This document shows positions 5,079 to 5,117 of a stretch of 5,117 nucleotides of DNA, in pieces. The position numbers and the translations under genes were made by a program. Position 1 is the first letter of the stretch, and each line of letters starts with the position of its first letter. Under the pieces are notes generated by a model. The model saw only the letters and a program-made list of their open reading frames with translations, was not told where the DNA came from and did not search any database. The stretch lies in contig JAUQZZ010000134.1 in NCBI GenBank assembly GCA_030586765.1, positions 1 through 5,117 of the forward strand. Reading direction: 5' to 3'. Origin of the DNA: Candidatus Brocadiales bacterium. Lineage in GTDB: Bacteria > Planctomycetota > Brocadiia > Brocadiales > Bathyanammoxibiaceae.

Positions 5079-5117
5079 ACACAATTTTAGCCAATCGAAA
5101 GTTTACGGCTTTTTATG

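Overview
The window looks like a chromosomal stretch of a Gram-negative bacterium. It encodes an outer-membrane beta-barrel with a signal peptide and an acyltransferase of the DUF374 group, which includes lipid A acyltransferases. Arginine is often coded by AGG/AGA and isoleucine by ATA, and GC-rich hairpin repeats of a type common in uncultured Nitrospirota- and Desulfobacterota-like genomes are present. The lineage is an inference; nothing here fixes it, and there is no rRNA, tRNA, CRISPR array, transposase or phage gene.

Left third (minus strand, 1506 to 102): a two-gene nickel-sensing unit. nikR encodes a complete nickel-responsive repressor with all four nickel ligands. Its last 44 bases overlap the start of a gene for a 342-residue outer-membrane barrel with its own strong ribosome-binding site. 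Upstream of nikR, a TTGACA-type promoter is overlaid by a perfect spaced inverted repeat (GTGTTAT-N13-ATAACAC) with almost the same overall length as the E. coli NikR operator. The simplest reading is an autoregulated operon whose second product lets nickel, or a nickel complex, cross the outer membrane. This is the best candidate in the window for a little-described system.

Middle (plus strand, 1637 to 2470): a DEDDy-type RNase H-fold exonuclease with a helix-hairpin-helix-like N-terminus, transcribed divergently from nikR. It is followed by 364 bases without a gene (2471 to 2834) that are packed with inverted repeats: a small hairpin, a possible three-way junction, two inverted copies of a CCCTCCCCC-type repeat, and an 11-bp-armed inverted repeat with alternative folds.

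Right half (plus strand, 2835 to 5032): a DUF2851 protein of unknown function with a nuclease-like signature, translationally coupled through an ATGA overlap to a DUF374 acyltransferase. Two further hairpins follow the acyltransferase. A copy of the same GC-rich repeat lies at the left edge (11 to 33), so the window is bracketed and interrupted by dispersed repeats.
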